From NCBI GenBank assembly GCA_026706595.1, contig JAPOYL010000011.1:133686-197685 (forward strand): DNA of 64,000 nucleotides. Direction: 5' to 3'. Position 1 is the stretch's first letter, and each line of letters begins with the position of its first letter. The notes under the pieces were generated by a model that did no database searches, was not told the origin of the DNA, and saw nothing but the letters and a program-made list of their open reading frames with translations. Positions 50,679 to 58,351 of the stretch are shown here, piece after piece. The translations under genes and the position numbers were made by a program. The DNA is from Gammaproteobacteria bacterium (GTDB taxonomy: Bacteria; Pseudomonadota; Gammaproteobacteria; UBA4575).

Positions 50679-52913
50679 CTAACCTAGACGTAACGGCTCC
50701 TTCTCGTTATTCACACTTGGCTCCAAGGCGATAGAGTTCCGCCACTGATCACAGTTCTTATACTCCAGCCCAGGAACTGCTGTCGAAACAATTTTATCTA
50801 TCGCATCGCGAATGGGGTCATCGTGTATTTCCGGAAATGGCTTCAAAGTCTGGCTGGCGTATTCATCATAGCAAGCGGCCAGTCCCCCAATATCACAATG
50901 CTCCGGGTGCGGGACGGGAAGCGATCGGAGGCCATCAAGAGAGAAACTGGGGTATGTGAGGTTCTTCTGACGAGTGTTCAGAAAGCAGATGATTCCGGCA
51001 GTAGAATTCAGCCAGACGCACCAGGCCTTGCAAATAGCTATCTTGTCGCCGTTTAAAGGTGTCGCCGGCACGAAGGCGGAACCGATCACCGGCTCATCGG
51101 AGAACACTGCCGGTGTCTGCGTCAGGTTCAATCGCATTCTGTTAGCCAGCAGGAGATGGCTGCGTTTGCTCCACAGGTACCTCGCGTAGTCGTGTCTTCC
51201 TTTCTTTGCGACCAGAAATCGATCAGGACTGGTTTGCATTGCAGTCTGGCGAGAGGACTTGTGTAACCAAAGGGCACGTATGTCCGGGTTCTGTCGCTGC
51301 TCAGCTTGGGTAAACGCATCCCTGGCTCGTTGCCCCCCAGGTTCAACAGCCGCCAGGTTGCCAATGGGGACAAGTGCAGGGTTTTCGGTCAACGTGTCAT
51401 ACACCTCGGCAAGGCTCTGATCATAGAAGCAGGCCGCATTCCACGGCCGGTCACGAAGCTGCTCGAGGGATCGCCAGGCAATGGTGCCGTAACTTGCTAA
51501 AGCTGTGACATCTCCAGCAAGTGCTTGCTGGATGGCTTCAGCGAGATAATGGGCTTCACTTGCACTTGCCGGGTTGTCTGCCAGAGACACAAAGGCCGTT
51601 GGCTTGTCTTGAGACTCTGGAGTTGGGCGCCGTGCGATGATCAGGGACTCATGAATGTTTGTGTTCTCGGAAAAGTTGATGCGGCGGTTGTCATGGCTGG
51701 TAACCACGAGCTCAAGATGGAACCGCTCCGGGTCTGTTAAGAGATTCCGCTCATTTTTACCACCCGCACCAGTACACGCGGTAAACGGTTTGACGGCTGC
51801 CAAAGTACCGCGTTCTCGAAGAAGAATATCAGCGATCGGGGTAAAGAATGTGCTAATTGCTGTTTGATCAATGGCGTTTCGGTGTCCCTGATCTGGAGTT
51901 TTTTTAGCTAGGCTGATCTCATGTTGTTGAACTTTGCGGCGGACTTCGGGGGGCAAATTCCGGTTTCGTATGTCATTGCGGGTGAAAGGCGGATTCATGA
52001 TCACAAGGTCACACAACCCCTCAAGGTTCGGGGCCTCTTCCTCATAGCCAGACGCTGATGCTCGCCTTTGCCTGGATGCGGGGGGGGCAAATCCTGGCAT
52101 ATAGCCCGCGCTGTTTGTAAGTATGTCCAGCGAACCTGCATGAGTCTCCCCCTGCGCATTCACACCATGCTGCATGTTGTAAAGGTTCATCTTGTTGTAG
52201 TCGATTTTCGGTGCGCTCAGGGTCAACATAGAGGCTGCGAGGTGGATCGCATGCCGGTTGATGTCGAGTCCATGCAGGACATCCTCGATCAGCCCAAGAT
52301 GAAGTGCTTCAAGATCATCCTGACTCCCGCCTGCAGAACGAAAGCGTCTCTCAATCACTTTTGCCGTGGCCATCAGCAGCGTTCCTGTACCACAAGCGGG
52401 ATCGCAAACTTTGAGAGTCGTCAGCTGGTTGGCATCTGCCCATCCATTCCCCGAAACAAGCCAATTGGGTGGCATGGCAAGCTCCGCCAAAAGAACAGCG
52501 GCGGCCGTACTGGTGTAAAAAGAACCGTCGTATCGTGCTGTCTGTAGCAGCTCGTGGTACAGGGGCCCTGCATGATCAAGCTGCAGCCCCCGAATCCTGG
52601 GAACGCACTCAAGTACTGCCTCAATCAGGGTATCGAGAAGAAGATCCGTGTGGTGGTCAGCCGGCAGCAGGTCCAGAACCGCAAGCGCAGGATCAACGAC
52701 GGGAGCATAGTCCACTTCACGGATTCGCTTCCAGTTGTCGAGTAGTGCTACCTGTTTGTTTGGAGACTCTCGAATCTGGATAAGCGTCTCAAGCTCAGGA
52801 ATACGGACTCCTTCACTCCGCAATCGGTTCTGCAGCAGTGCCATATTGGCGATAACCAGGCAGGCAATGCGTGCAGGCCGAACATCAATTACGCTCTTGC
52901 CGGGGGGTCCCAC
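50679..52913 (-). CDS. N6-adenine DNA methyltransferase part of a split restriction-modification protein
   Basis: 744 residues from a GTG at 52913. GSFYTSTAAA, CDPACGTGTLLMA (motif I, residues 170-182) and NPPF (motif IV, residues 307-310) define an N6-adenine gamma-class methylase; the C-terminal ~300 residues are probably the target-recognition region. The frame starts inside the 3' end of the nuclease gene at 52889-53446 and overlaps it by 25 bases. Joining the two reads D-P-P-G-K-S as continuous protein if one C were added to the C6 run at 52902-52907, giving about 930 residues, the size of single-chain Type IIG/IIL enzymes. Confidence 0.85.
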   Translation of the reverse strand: MGPPGKSVIDVRPARIACLVIANMALLQNRLRSEGVRIPELETLIQIRESPNKQVALLDNWKRIREVDYAPVVDPALAVLDLLPADHHTDLLLDTLIEAVLECVPRIRGLQLDHAGPLYHELLQTARYDGSFYTSTAAAVLLAELAMPPNWLVSGNGWADANQLTTLKVCDPACGTGTLLMATAKVIERRFRSAGGSQDDLEALHLGLIEDVLHGLDINRHAIHLAASMLTLSAPKIDYNKMNLYNMQHGVNAQGETHAGSLDILTNSAGYMPGFAPPASRQRRASASGYEEEAPNLEGLCDLVIMNPPFTRNDIRNRNLPPEVRRKVQQHEISLAKKTPDQGHRNAIDQTAISTFFTPIADILLRERGTLAAVKPFTACTGAGGKNERNLLTDPERFHLELVVTSHDNRRINFSENTNIHESLIIARRPTPESQDKPTAFVSLADNPASASEAHYLAEAIQQALAGDVTALASYGTIAWRSLEQLRDRPWNAACFYDQSLAEVYDTLTENPALVPIGNLAAVEPGGQRARDAFTQAEQRQNPDIRALWLHKSSRQTAMQTSPDRFLVAKKGRHDYARYLWSKRSHLLLANRMRLNLTQTPAVFSDEPVIGSAFVPATPLNGDKIAICKAWCVWLNSTAGIICFLNTRQKNLTYPSFSLDGLRSLPVPHPEHCDIGGLAACYDEYASQTLKPFPEIHDDPIRDAIDKIVSTAVPGLEYKNCDQWRNSIALEPSVNNEKEPLRLG

Positions 52914-53446
52914 GGGAGTTCCAATGCCTGAGCTAGGTCACGGCCGGTACGTTCATCAATCTGCTCACTGGCATCCATGATGGCGCGCTTGAGTACGTCT
53001 GTGATGGCATAGGTTTCATTTGCGCCAATATCGTTGGAAAGTTTTACCAGGTCGGCTAAATTGCCGGTATGCCAACGACCAATAATCCCGCCTTGGTTCA
53101 CCCTGGCCATCAGGAGATCAGTTGTAACTTCGAGAAGTGTTCTTGGCGTACCCAAGTCACTGTCCTCGCTGAGGCGGTCTGGATAGCAAAGTGCAATTGA
53201 ATTCCAGCAGTCCCCTTGCTTGAGCCAACGCTGGGCATCTTCTACAGCCTCTCGTTTCTGGACAGGTCCTTGTCCAATTTTGCATTCGACCGCTGTGAAA
53301 TACCGGTCGCCGTGCTTTAATCGAATCTGAACATCGCAACGCTTCGCACCCGTTTTCCTGCGCGTCTGTTCAGGTACTGCATGAACGTCATGAGTTGCAA
53401 GAGCTTCCGCTAATGCGGAATTGAGAGCATTTTCTTGTATCGGCAC
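52889..53446 (-). CDS. PD-(D/E)XK endonuclease part of the split restriction-modification protein
   Basis: 185 residues from the ATG at 53446. Asp38 (RCDVQIRL) and AVECK (Glu54, Lys56) form the PD-(D/E)XK active site, followed by the KREAVEDAQRWL helix. The C-terminal half (about 125-180) is helical and would connect to the methylase as in Type IIG enzymes. The gene ends ELPWDPP then leaves the frame after the C6 run. The N-terminus directly abuts a methyltransferase remnant, so the module was probably dropped into an older locus. Confidence 0.82.
   Translation of the reverse strand: MPIQENALNSALAEALATHDVHAVPEQTRRKTGAKRCDVQIRLKHGDRYFTAVECKIGQGPVQKREAVEDAQRWLKQGDCWNSIALCYPDRLSEDSDLGTPRTLLEVTTDLLMARVNQGGIIGRWHTGNLADLVKLSNDIGANETYAITDVLKRAIMDASEQIDERTGRDLAQALELPWDPPARA
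52902..52907 (-). other. Six-C homopolymer at the nuclease/methylase junction
   Basis: On the coding strand GAC CCC CCG lies at the point where the nuclease frame ends and the methylase frame begins. A -1 slip (C CCC CCG heptamer) or a seventh C would join the two proteins. It could be a phase-variable tract, a programmed frameshift or a sequencing error. Confidence 0.5.
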
Positions 53447-53580
53447 TTAAATTCCTGGAGTTTTCTATTGAAGAGCGGATCGAGGTAGATCAGGTCCACC
53501 AAGGCACTGTTCATGCCCCGCATGATGTCGAGGCTATCGCCGGTCCAGATGGTTTGGATTGTCCGGTTCGGGGCTGCCAA
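53410..53580 (-). pseudogene. 5' remnant of a site-specific DNA methyltransferase
   Basis: A 56-residue frame from a TTG at 53580 (AGGAG six bases upstream). It reads APNRTIQTIWTGDSLDIM, RGMNSALVDLIYLDPLFNR, matching the start of type III-like adenine methyltransferases (GDNLD.MR.MN.ESVDLIYLDPPFN). After the DPLF (usually DPPF) catalytic segment the similarity stops and the frame runs into the start of the nuclease gene. The rest of the gene is missing. The promoter and Shine-Dalgarno are preserved, so the stub may still be translated. Confidence 0.75.
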
Positions 53581-53608
53581 AACATACTCCTGTCTCGATG
53601 GAGCTCAT

Positions 53609-53628
53609 CCGGCACCCAAAGGTGCCGG
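53609..53628. repeat. Perfect 8-base-pair hairpin
   Basis: CCGGCACC, a CAAA loop and GGTGCCGG. Not followed by a U run on either strand, so a transcription terminator is unlikely; it may be an operator or part of the neighbouring structured element. Confidence 0.6.
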
Positions 53629-53633
53629 GTCTT

Positions 53634-53730
53634 GTCACCCTATGCAAACGGCAAAGGTTCTGCCTATTTGCCCAAAAGGACTGTTGTATTCAGCAGGAGA
53701 CCCGACTTCGGGTTCGCTTGCATAGGTGAC
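53634..53730. repeat. 97-base imperfect inverted repeat enclosing two hairpins
   Basis: The outer arms at 53634-53650 and 53715-53730 pair over about 15 bases (GTCACC.TATGCAA...CG against CG.TTGCATAGGTGAC) with one bulge and one mismatch. Inside are GGCA...TGCC and CCCGA CT TCGGG. It looks like a structured RNA or a small mobile repeat. No reverse transcriptase or known family is adjacent. Confidence 0.5.
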
Positions 53731-53762
53731 ATGGATATAATATCAAAAACTGGGAGGCATTA

Positions 53763-53825
53763 ATGGAGATAAGACAGCTTGCAGAAGAAAGCCTAAGCAA
53801 GCTCTTCGGCAAGCTATTACATTGA
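53763..53825 (+). CDS. Possible 20-residue peptide
   Basis: ATG at 53763 with GGGAGG at five bases and a TATAAT at 53736-53741. The peptide starts MEIRQLAEESLSKLFG. Position after the structured repeat suggests a leader peptide, but it may be chance or a gene remnant. Confidence 0.35.
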   Translation: MEIRQLAEESLSKLFGKLLH

Positions 53826-53849
53826 AGGGCTAATGTGTAAATTGAATCA

Positions 53850-54233
53850 ATGAATGCTCGAGTGAGAAAAAAGGCCTCTGATGTTTTTCGTGAGACTGAG
53901 TTTCTGCTTGCAGAGAAAGTGCCATTCTCTAAGGCTTTCCCTCAAATCAAAGACATTGTTATTGAGATTACCGAGTCTAACGGCTTCCAAAAATCAGAGC
54001 GCAGATATCAGAAATCTAATTTTCCAGGCGAGTACGTGGATTGCAGCAATACCCTGTGTTACAACGGAGGAATACAAATTGGCTCAATGGTGCGCGACAT
54101 GGTATTAGCTAACAAGACAGTATCGAAAATATCAAGATCATGTCAGGGTTATGAAGGGTCTCCAAAAGGCCGCCGAAGATACAGGCCTTGTATACATTTC
54201 TTTTGGGTAGAAATCACAATTGAATACTATTAG
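53850..54233 (+). CDS. Hypothetical protein, accessory region
   Basis: 127 residues from ATG at 53850. No domain recognised. A Cys pair (DCSNTLC) and a C-terminal RRRYRPCIHFF segment are the only notable features; no signal peptide or membrane helix. It has an AT-rich composition similar to the surrounding accessory DNA. Its 48-base gap to the nuclease-like gene downstream permits co-transcription. Start lacks a clear Shine-Dalgarno. Confidence 0.5.
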   Translation: MNARVRKKASDVFRETEFLLAEKVPFSKAFPQIKDIVIEITESNGFQKSERRYQKSNFPGEYVDCSNTLCYNGGIQIGSMVRDMVLANKTVSKISRSCQGYEGSPKGRRRYRPCIHFFWVEITIEYY

Positions 54234-54281
54234 GTGTAGGCGGGATTACCTCTAATGTCGGCATGGTAATATTCACGAAGT

Positions 54282-54800
54282 ATGACGAAAAGGTTGCGTG
54301 TTGTTGGGACGGGCCTGGTCTTGGTGGCTATCGTAGCCGTCGGGCCGGCTGTGATTTCACCAGCAGGTCCATCATTCACCGGACCCGCCCGGATTATCGA
54401 TGGCGATACACTAGTAGTGCGGGGGCTGAGTGTGCGGTTGTACGGCATTGATGCCCCGGAAAGCATGCAGCACTGCCTCATGGGAAGCCTGACTTGGCCG
54501 TGTGGTCGTGCGGCTGTTCAGGTGCTTTCCCGCCGCATCGGCTCACGTGAAGTGTCGTGCGAAGAACGTGACCAGGGTCGCTATGGACGGGTGGTCGCGG
54601 TATGCCGGGTCGGGGGTGAGGATGTGAACGTGTGGATGGTAGCCGAGGGCTGGGCGTTTGCCTACAGCAAATACTCGAAGGATTATGTTTCACATGAAAC
54701 AGCGGCGCGGGCAGCCAAACGCGGGATCTGGCGAGGCGAGGTGATCGCCCCATGGGAATGGCGCAAGGGCAAGCGGTTTGCTGACACCAAGAGCAAGTAA
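54282..54800 (+). CDS. Thermonuclease (SNase) family protein, probably truncated
   Basis: 172 residues: an N-terminal signal anchor (about residues 9-28), then the SNase OB-fold with RIIDGDTLVVRG (catalytic Asp/Thr), VRLYGIDAPE and RYGRVVAVC, and AEGWAFAYSKYS. Exported nonspecific nuclease, probably periplasmic or anchored. After a TAA at 54798 the same frame stays open for 51 codons encoding the normal C-terminal domain, so the gene seems to be cut by an in-frame stop. The ATG at 54282 lacks a strong Shine-Dalgarno. Confidence 0.85.
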   Translation: MTKRLRVVGTGLVLVAIVAVGPAVISPAGPSFTGPARIIDGDTLVVRGLSVRLYGIDAPESMQHCLMGSLTWPCGRAAVQVLSRRIGSREVSCEERDQGRYGRVVAVCRVGGEDVNVWMVAEGWAFAYSKYSKDYVSHETAARAAKRGIWRGEVIAPWEWRKGKRFADTKSK

Positions 54801-54956
54801 CAAGTCAGCCAGCAGTGCAGCATCAAAGGCAACACCAGTAATAGCGGAGAGTACATCTACCACGTATCTGGGGGTCGGTACTACGACCAGACCTGCATCG
54901 ACCCCTCGAAGGGCGAGCGCTGGTTCTGTTTAGAGGCTGAGGTGCGGAAGGCGTGA
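54801..54956 (+). pseudogene. Detached C-terminal domain of the SNase-like gene
   Basis: In frame with the nuclease, immediately after its TAA: 51 codons including QCSIKGNTSNSGEYIYHV and DPSKGERWFCLEAEVRKA, then TGA at 54954-54956. IKGN...IYHV...Y...GERWFC is the conserved tail found after many secreted thermonucleases. The only interruption is the TAA, which a single T-to-C change would convert to CAA. It is therefore a nonsense-interrupted gene or a read-through product. Confidence 0.75.
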
Positions 54957-55003
54957 TGGCGACGCTCGCGCCGCTAGCCAGTCCTGCACACAGTTAAAGA
55001 GTG

Positions 55004-55618
55004 CTAATAAGTGGACTCCAGGGCTTCTACGAAATGCGCCTCACTAATGACAGCGGGCTTGCCGTACTTCTCCCGGGATTTGATCGCTTTCTCGATCTTC
55101 CCTCCGTATGCTTGGGTTTTCCACTGCTTCGAGGCGTAGACCGCAACCACCAAGTAATCCAGCTTCCGGGTAATCGAGGCGTTCACTCCTCCCCTTGCAT
55201 GGACTTCCTCCTTGTAGATTCCGCGTTGCCCCTCTGGCATGAATTCACCGGTAAACTCGAATGACCGGCCCTCAAACTCCACGGGAAGGTCGTCGAAATC
55301 CTTTGCCGATTTCATAGGTTCCCCGCCTACCGAGATTTCACCGGCCAGCGCAACGAGCGACTCAAACAGATTCTTCGATTCAGAGCTGTCCAGAATCCCG
55401 TCTGCAAGCACGGTTTCCAGCTGGTCGAACAACCTGGTAACAAGAGGATGCTCAATGCTGTCTGCATCGTTTACCCTCATCCAGTTAAGCAGGTATTCTC
55501 CTTCCTCTTGGTTGACCACACCATCTGCCAGCATCCCTTTGCAGATGCCCTGCAGGGTATGCAGGTCGCGGTCCTTGATACGTCTTCTGCTATACTGGGG
55601 TAAAGGCTTTACGGTCAT
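55004..55618 (-). CDS. BRCT-domain protein with acidic TerB-like N-terminal half
   Basis: 204 residues. The C-terminal half is a BRCT domain (SFEFTGEFMPEGQRGIYKEEVHARGG, DYLVVAVYASKQWKTQAYGGKIEKA), as in DNA ligase-like or DNA-damage proteins. The N-terminal half is helical with two repeats of LADG(V/I)(V/L)(N/D)xxE, resembling a TerB-type fold. Stand-alone proteins of this arrangement occur in accessory DNA. No enzymatic domain is present; a DNA-repair or signalling role is inferred. Confidence 0.75.
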   Translation of the reverse strand: MTVKPLPQYSRRRIKDRDLHTLQGICKGMLADGVVNQEEGEYLLNWMRVNDADSIEHPLVTRLFDQLETVLADGILDSSESKNLFESLVALAGEISVGGEPMKSAKDFDDLPVEFEGRSFEFTGEFMPEGQRGIYKEEVHARGGVNASITRKLDYLVVAVYASKQWKTQAYGGKIEKAIKSREKYGKPAVISEAHFVEALESTY

Positions 55619-55718
55619 TTTGTCCTCCTGGCTGGGGACCCTGTGTCAGCAGTCTGGTTTAGATTTGGGGGTTGGTTACTTTTGTATATAACCCCTTTGA
55701 TTTCAGTATAGGTACTCT

Positions 55719-56027
55719 ATGTTACTTAGAGTCGTTCGTATGCGCAATTCACTACCTTTTCACAAACGGATACACCTCTGCCAGTGGGTAGATGCCATGG
55801 AAGATACGAGGATGGCCGCAAGACTGGCTTCAGTGTTTTACATGGTGGACAACAAGATCAGGGTTCCTGGAGGATTTCCAAAGGCACCCTCTGCTGATCA
55901 ATGGTTTGAGTTCATCAGGGAAGATGTCGGGAAATACAAGAACGGGCTGTTGGACAAGGACAATAATCTTTTTACAGCCATATTGATCGTCTTGGTGGCA
56001 ATAGTCATTTGGTGGCTGTTTTTCTAA
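55719..56027 (+). CDS. Hypothetical tail-anchored membrane protein
   Basis: 102 residues (ATG 55719; second ATG at 55740). The soluble N-terminal part has a PGGFPKAPSADQWFEFI patch, and the last 17 residues form a hydrophobic helix ending WWLFF. No family identified. It diverges from the BRCT gene across 100 AT-rich bases. Real gene status is moderately supported by codon pattern and tail anchor. Confidence 0.5.
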   Translation: MLLRVVRMRNSLPFHKRIHLCQWVDAMEDTRMAARLASVFYMVDNKIRVPGGFPKAPSADQWFEFIREDVGKYKNGLLDKDNNLFTAILIVLVAIVIWWLFF

Positions 56028-56078
56028 ATCACTTGGACCTTGAGTGAAAGCTGTCTAGCTCTGTATATAAGCACCAAA

Positions 56079-57110
56079 TCAAGGAACCTGGTCCCAGCAC
56101 TCCTTCAGAGCTTTCTCACTGGAGAGGGACGGGATGCCAGGAACCGGGAGATCGGTGACTAGCGTCACACCCGTATCAGTGAACCCCAGACCGGGCGTGT
56201 TTTCTGGCCTTCTGCCCGTTCTGACGAACTCGATCACGGCTTCGACACCGAGCGACGCCATCCTGACGGGGTACTGCATGGCGGTTGCCCCGATCGCCCC
56301 GGCGGCGACGTCGCGCACCCCGTGGCAGCTGCCGTCAACCGTCACGATCATCACGTCCTTCTCCATACCCAGCGCCTTGAGCGCCGCATAGGCACCAGTC
56401 GCCGCTGGCTCGTTGATCGCGTAGGCTACATCGATCCCCGGGTACATGCGCATCAGAGCATCCATGGCAACCCGTCCGCCTTCTTCCGTGCCCCACGTTC
56501 TGGCGCTGCCAACGATACGGGGGTCGTCTTCATCCTGCATCTTCCCCTGGTCACGGATGTCGATGCCGAAGCCCCGAAGAAACCCCTGGTTGCGCAGCAC
56601 ATCCACCGTGATCTGGGCTTCGTACCCGTCCAGCGTGGCAATCCGTGCACGTTTCGCCGAATCCCCCAGCCTCGCCATCGCCCACAGGCCGATCAGCTCA
56701 CCGGCCCTGAAATTGTCTGTCGCGAAGGTCGCATCTACCGACCCTGACGGGTCGAACGGAGTGTCGAGCGCAACCACCATCACACCGGCTTCCCGCGCCC
56801 TGGCGACGACATCCGCAAGTACCGCAGGGTCCGAAGGCGTGATCAGGATTCCCTTCGCGCCCGCGTTTACGAGACTCTCTATCGCCTCGATCTGCGTCTG
56901 CGTGTCCCCGTCATAGGCACCCGAGAAGGTGCGCAGCTCGATACCGAGCGCGCCGGCTTTCTCAAGCGCTGCCTGTTTCATAGTCACGAAAAACGGGTTG
57001 GTGTTGGTCTTGACGATCAGCCCGACGATCGGCTCGGCCGCTATCCCATGAGAGGCAGACAGCACGCATGCCAGTACGGGGGCAAAAAAGAGACGGTTCA
57101 GGGAGGACAT
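56079..57110 (-). CDS. Periplasmic sugar-binding protein of the ribose/fructose type (orphan)
   Basis: 343 residues from the ATG at 57110, with a signal peptide (FFAPVLACVLSASHGIAA, residues 7-24). LIVKTNTNPFFVTMKQAALEKA and GILITPSDPAVLADVVARARE are family segments of Peripla_BP_4; a TDTGV segment and an SEKALKEC tail follow. The ABC permease and ATPase partners are absent nearby, so this is an orphan receptor. The 106-residue gene 57 bases upstream shares the strand and perhaps the operon. The sugar is unknown. Confidence 0.85.
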   Translation of the reverse strand: MSSLNRLFFAPVLACVLSASHGIAAEPIVGLIVKTNTNPFFVTMKQAALEKAGALGIELRTFSGAYDGDTQTQIEAIESLVNAGAKGILITPSDPAVLADVVARAREAGVMVVALDTPFDPSGSVDATFATDNFRAGELIGLWAMARLGDSAKRARIATLDGYEAQITVDVLRNQGFLRGFGIDIRDQGKMQDEDDPRIVGSARTWGTEEGGRVAMDALMRMYPGIDVAYAINEPAATGAYAALKALGMEKDVMIVTVDGSCHGVRDVAAGAIGATAMQYPVRMASLGVEAVIEFVRTGRRPENTPGLGFTDTGVTLVTDLPVPGIPSLSSEKALKECWDQVP

Positions 57111-57167
57111 CGCGTTGCCCCTGGTGATGCGTGGCCGTTGAATCTGGAGTTTCGACATGTCCAACGG

Positions 57168-57488
57168 TCAAAGATGAATTTCCATGATCCACTCGCGATA
57201 GCCGCCTGGCATGTCCGGGGAGGTGCGGGGGTCCGGATCCCTATATACGCCTGCCTTGTCAGCCAGTTGTGCCGGCAGGGCCCAGTGGACACCTTCCATC
57301 ATTTTGGTCATGGCCTCGTCGGTGGTTGCGCGAACATGCAGCTGCAGCAGGTGCTCGCTGTACGCCAGACGGCGGTAATGAATGCACCGGTGCGTCCCGG
57401 GCGGGACCTCGTCGGAAGGATATACCTGGACCCCGGGCAGGGTTTTCTGCAAACGTTCCAGCAGGGCCTGTTCATCAAAAGCACTCAT
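57168..57488 (-). CDS. Hypothetical protein, intact copy of a duplicated gene
   Basis: 106 residues beginning MSAFDEQALLERLQKTLPGV. No known domain, signal peptide or membrane helix. The 5' part is repeated at 59200-59306 in a decaying copy. It precedes the sugar-binding protein by 57 bases on the same strand. It could be a regulator or binding partner of the receptor, but nothing in the sequence says so. Confidence 0.6.
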   Translation of the reverse strand: MSAFDEQALLERLQKTLPGVQVYPSDEVPPGTHRCIHYRRLAYSEHLLQLHVRATTDEAMTKMMEGVHWALPAQLADKAGVYRDPDPRTSPDMPGGYREWIMEIHL

Positions 57489-57683
57489 TAGTCAAGTCTG
57501 GCAGTTTTTTGGTAGGCTTGCTCTTCAGGAAAACCTTCAGCTCGGGCTTTCAGGTGTCTGGCAGGTTGATCAGTAGTGCTGTCCTGCGCCGATTGTGCAT
57601 CTATCCTGGTCTCGAACTGATCCACCACACTACACATCCAGCCTGTTGCACCTGTCAGGCACAGACCGTCGCAGATGTTCCTA

Positions 57684-57830
57684 TGAACGGGTTCTGCTCT
57701 GTTAAGCATTATCCTGGCGCTGATTGTCCTTGTGATCATCATGCGGGCCCTGTGATTGGTGCCAGATTGATTCTGGAATTGCTCGGCTTCGGGTCACCGT
57801 GGCCTTGCCCCTGTCCAGTCCGGCAGGACT
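57684..57830 (+). pseudogene. Decayed copy of the 56-residue membrane-peptide gene
   Basis: About 147 bases that align with the intact gene at 60365-60535 in inverted orientation: ATGAACGGG against ATGAATGGA, CTGTTAAGC.TTATCCTGGCGCTGATT against the same positions, CTCGGCTTCGGG in both. A single-base deletion near the start and several substitutions destroy the frame. Confidence 0.6.
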
Positions 57831-57880
57831 GAATTCGTGGAGTATGACAATGTGGAAACATGGTAATAAGCTGGTCGTAG

Positions 57881-58126
57881 CTACACCTCTCGCTGTATCT
57901 GATAATTCGAAGTAGTGAAACAGTCTCTACAACAAAAGTAGCAGCCATCGGCTTGAATACAGTACTGGTATGCTTTTGAAACTGCTGGATGGCACGAATC
58001 AAATTTCCCCAGATATTTTCTGCGACTCCACTTGGGTAGAAATCGGCATCCCTTTCTGTGCACCTTATGGATGTCGGCTTCCAGTAATGGATACTTATCC
58101 ATATAGTATTTGGCTGAGCTATCCAT
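57881..58126 (-). CDS. Conserved 81-residue Cys-rich protein
   Basis: ATG at 58126. The sequence has HKVHRKGCRFLPKW, RRKYLGKFDSCHPAVSKAYQ and ADGCYFCCRDC: His/Cys residues in a spacing that suggests a small metal-binding domain, similar to short hypothetical proteins with the pattern HxxxCxxLP...YLGxFxSC...ADGCxxC. A competing longer frame on the same strand (57739-58173) is less convincing because it has no such pattern. Low GC composition marks it as acquired. Confidence 0.6.
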   Translation of the reverse strand: MDSSAKYYMDKYPLLEADIHKVHRKGCRFLPKWSRRKYLGKFDSCHPAVSKAYQYCIQADGCYFCCRDCFTTSNYQIQREV

Positions 58127-58351
58127 GATCGAATGAGAACAGCCTGAAACGTATGCGCGACTGCCAATTGCATTCTAGCCTATATCCAGATCAGAAGCGG
58201 ATGTGATGAGGTAGGTCACCGGGCCGGTAACAACAAGCCCTCTATCCCTATATTGCAAGTGGATATGCTGCCAGATTGCACCCCGTGTGGATTGCCGCGG
58301 CTGTTGCCTGTACCATGACTCTTTCACCAACAATCCGTGAAGGACCCGACC

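Noticed and set aside
57739..58173. 144-residue minus-strand frame
   Set aside because: It spans a decayed repeat and lacks the Cys pattern of the overlapping 81-residue gene.
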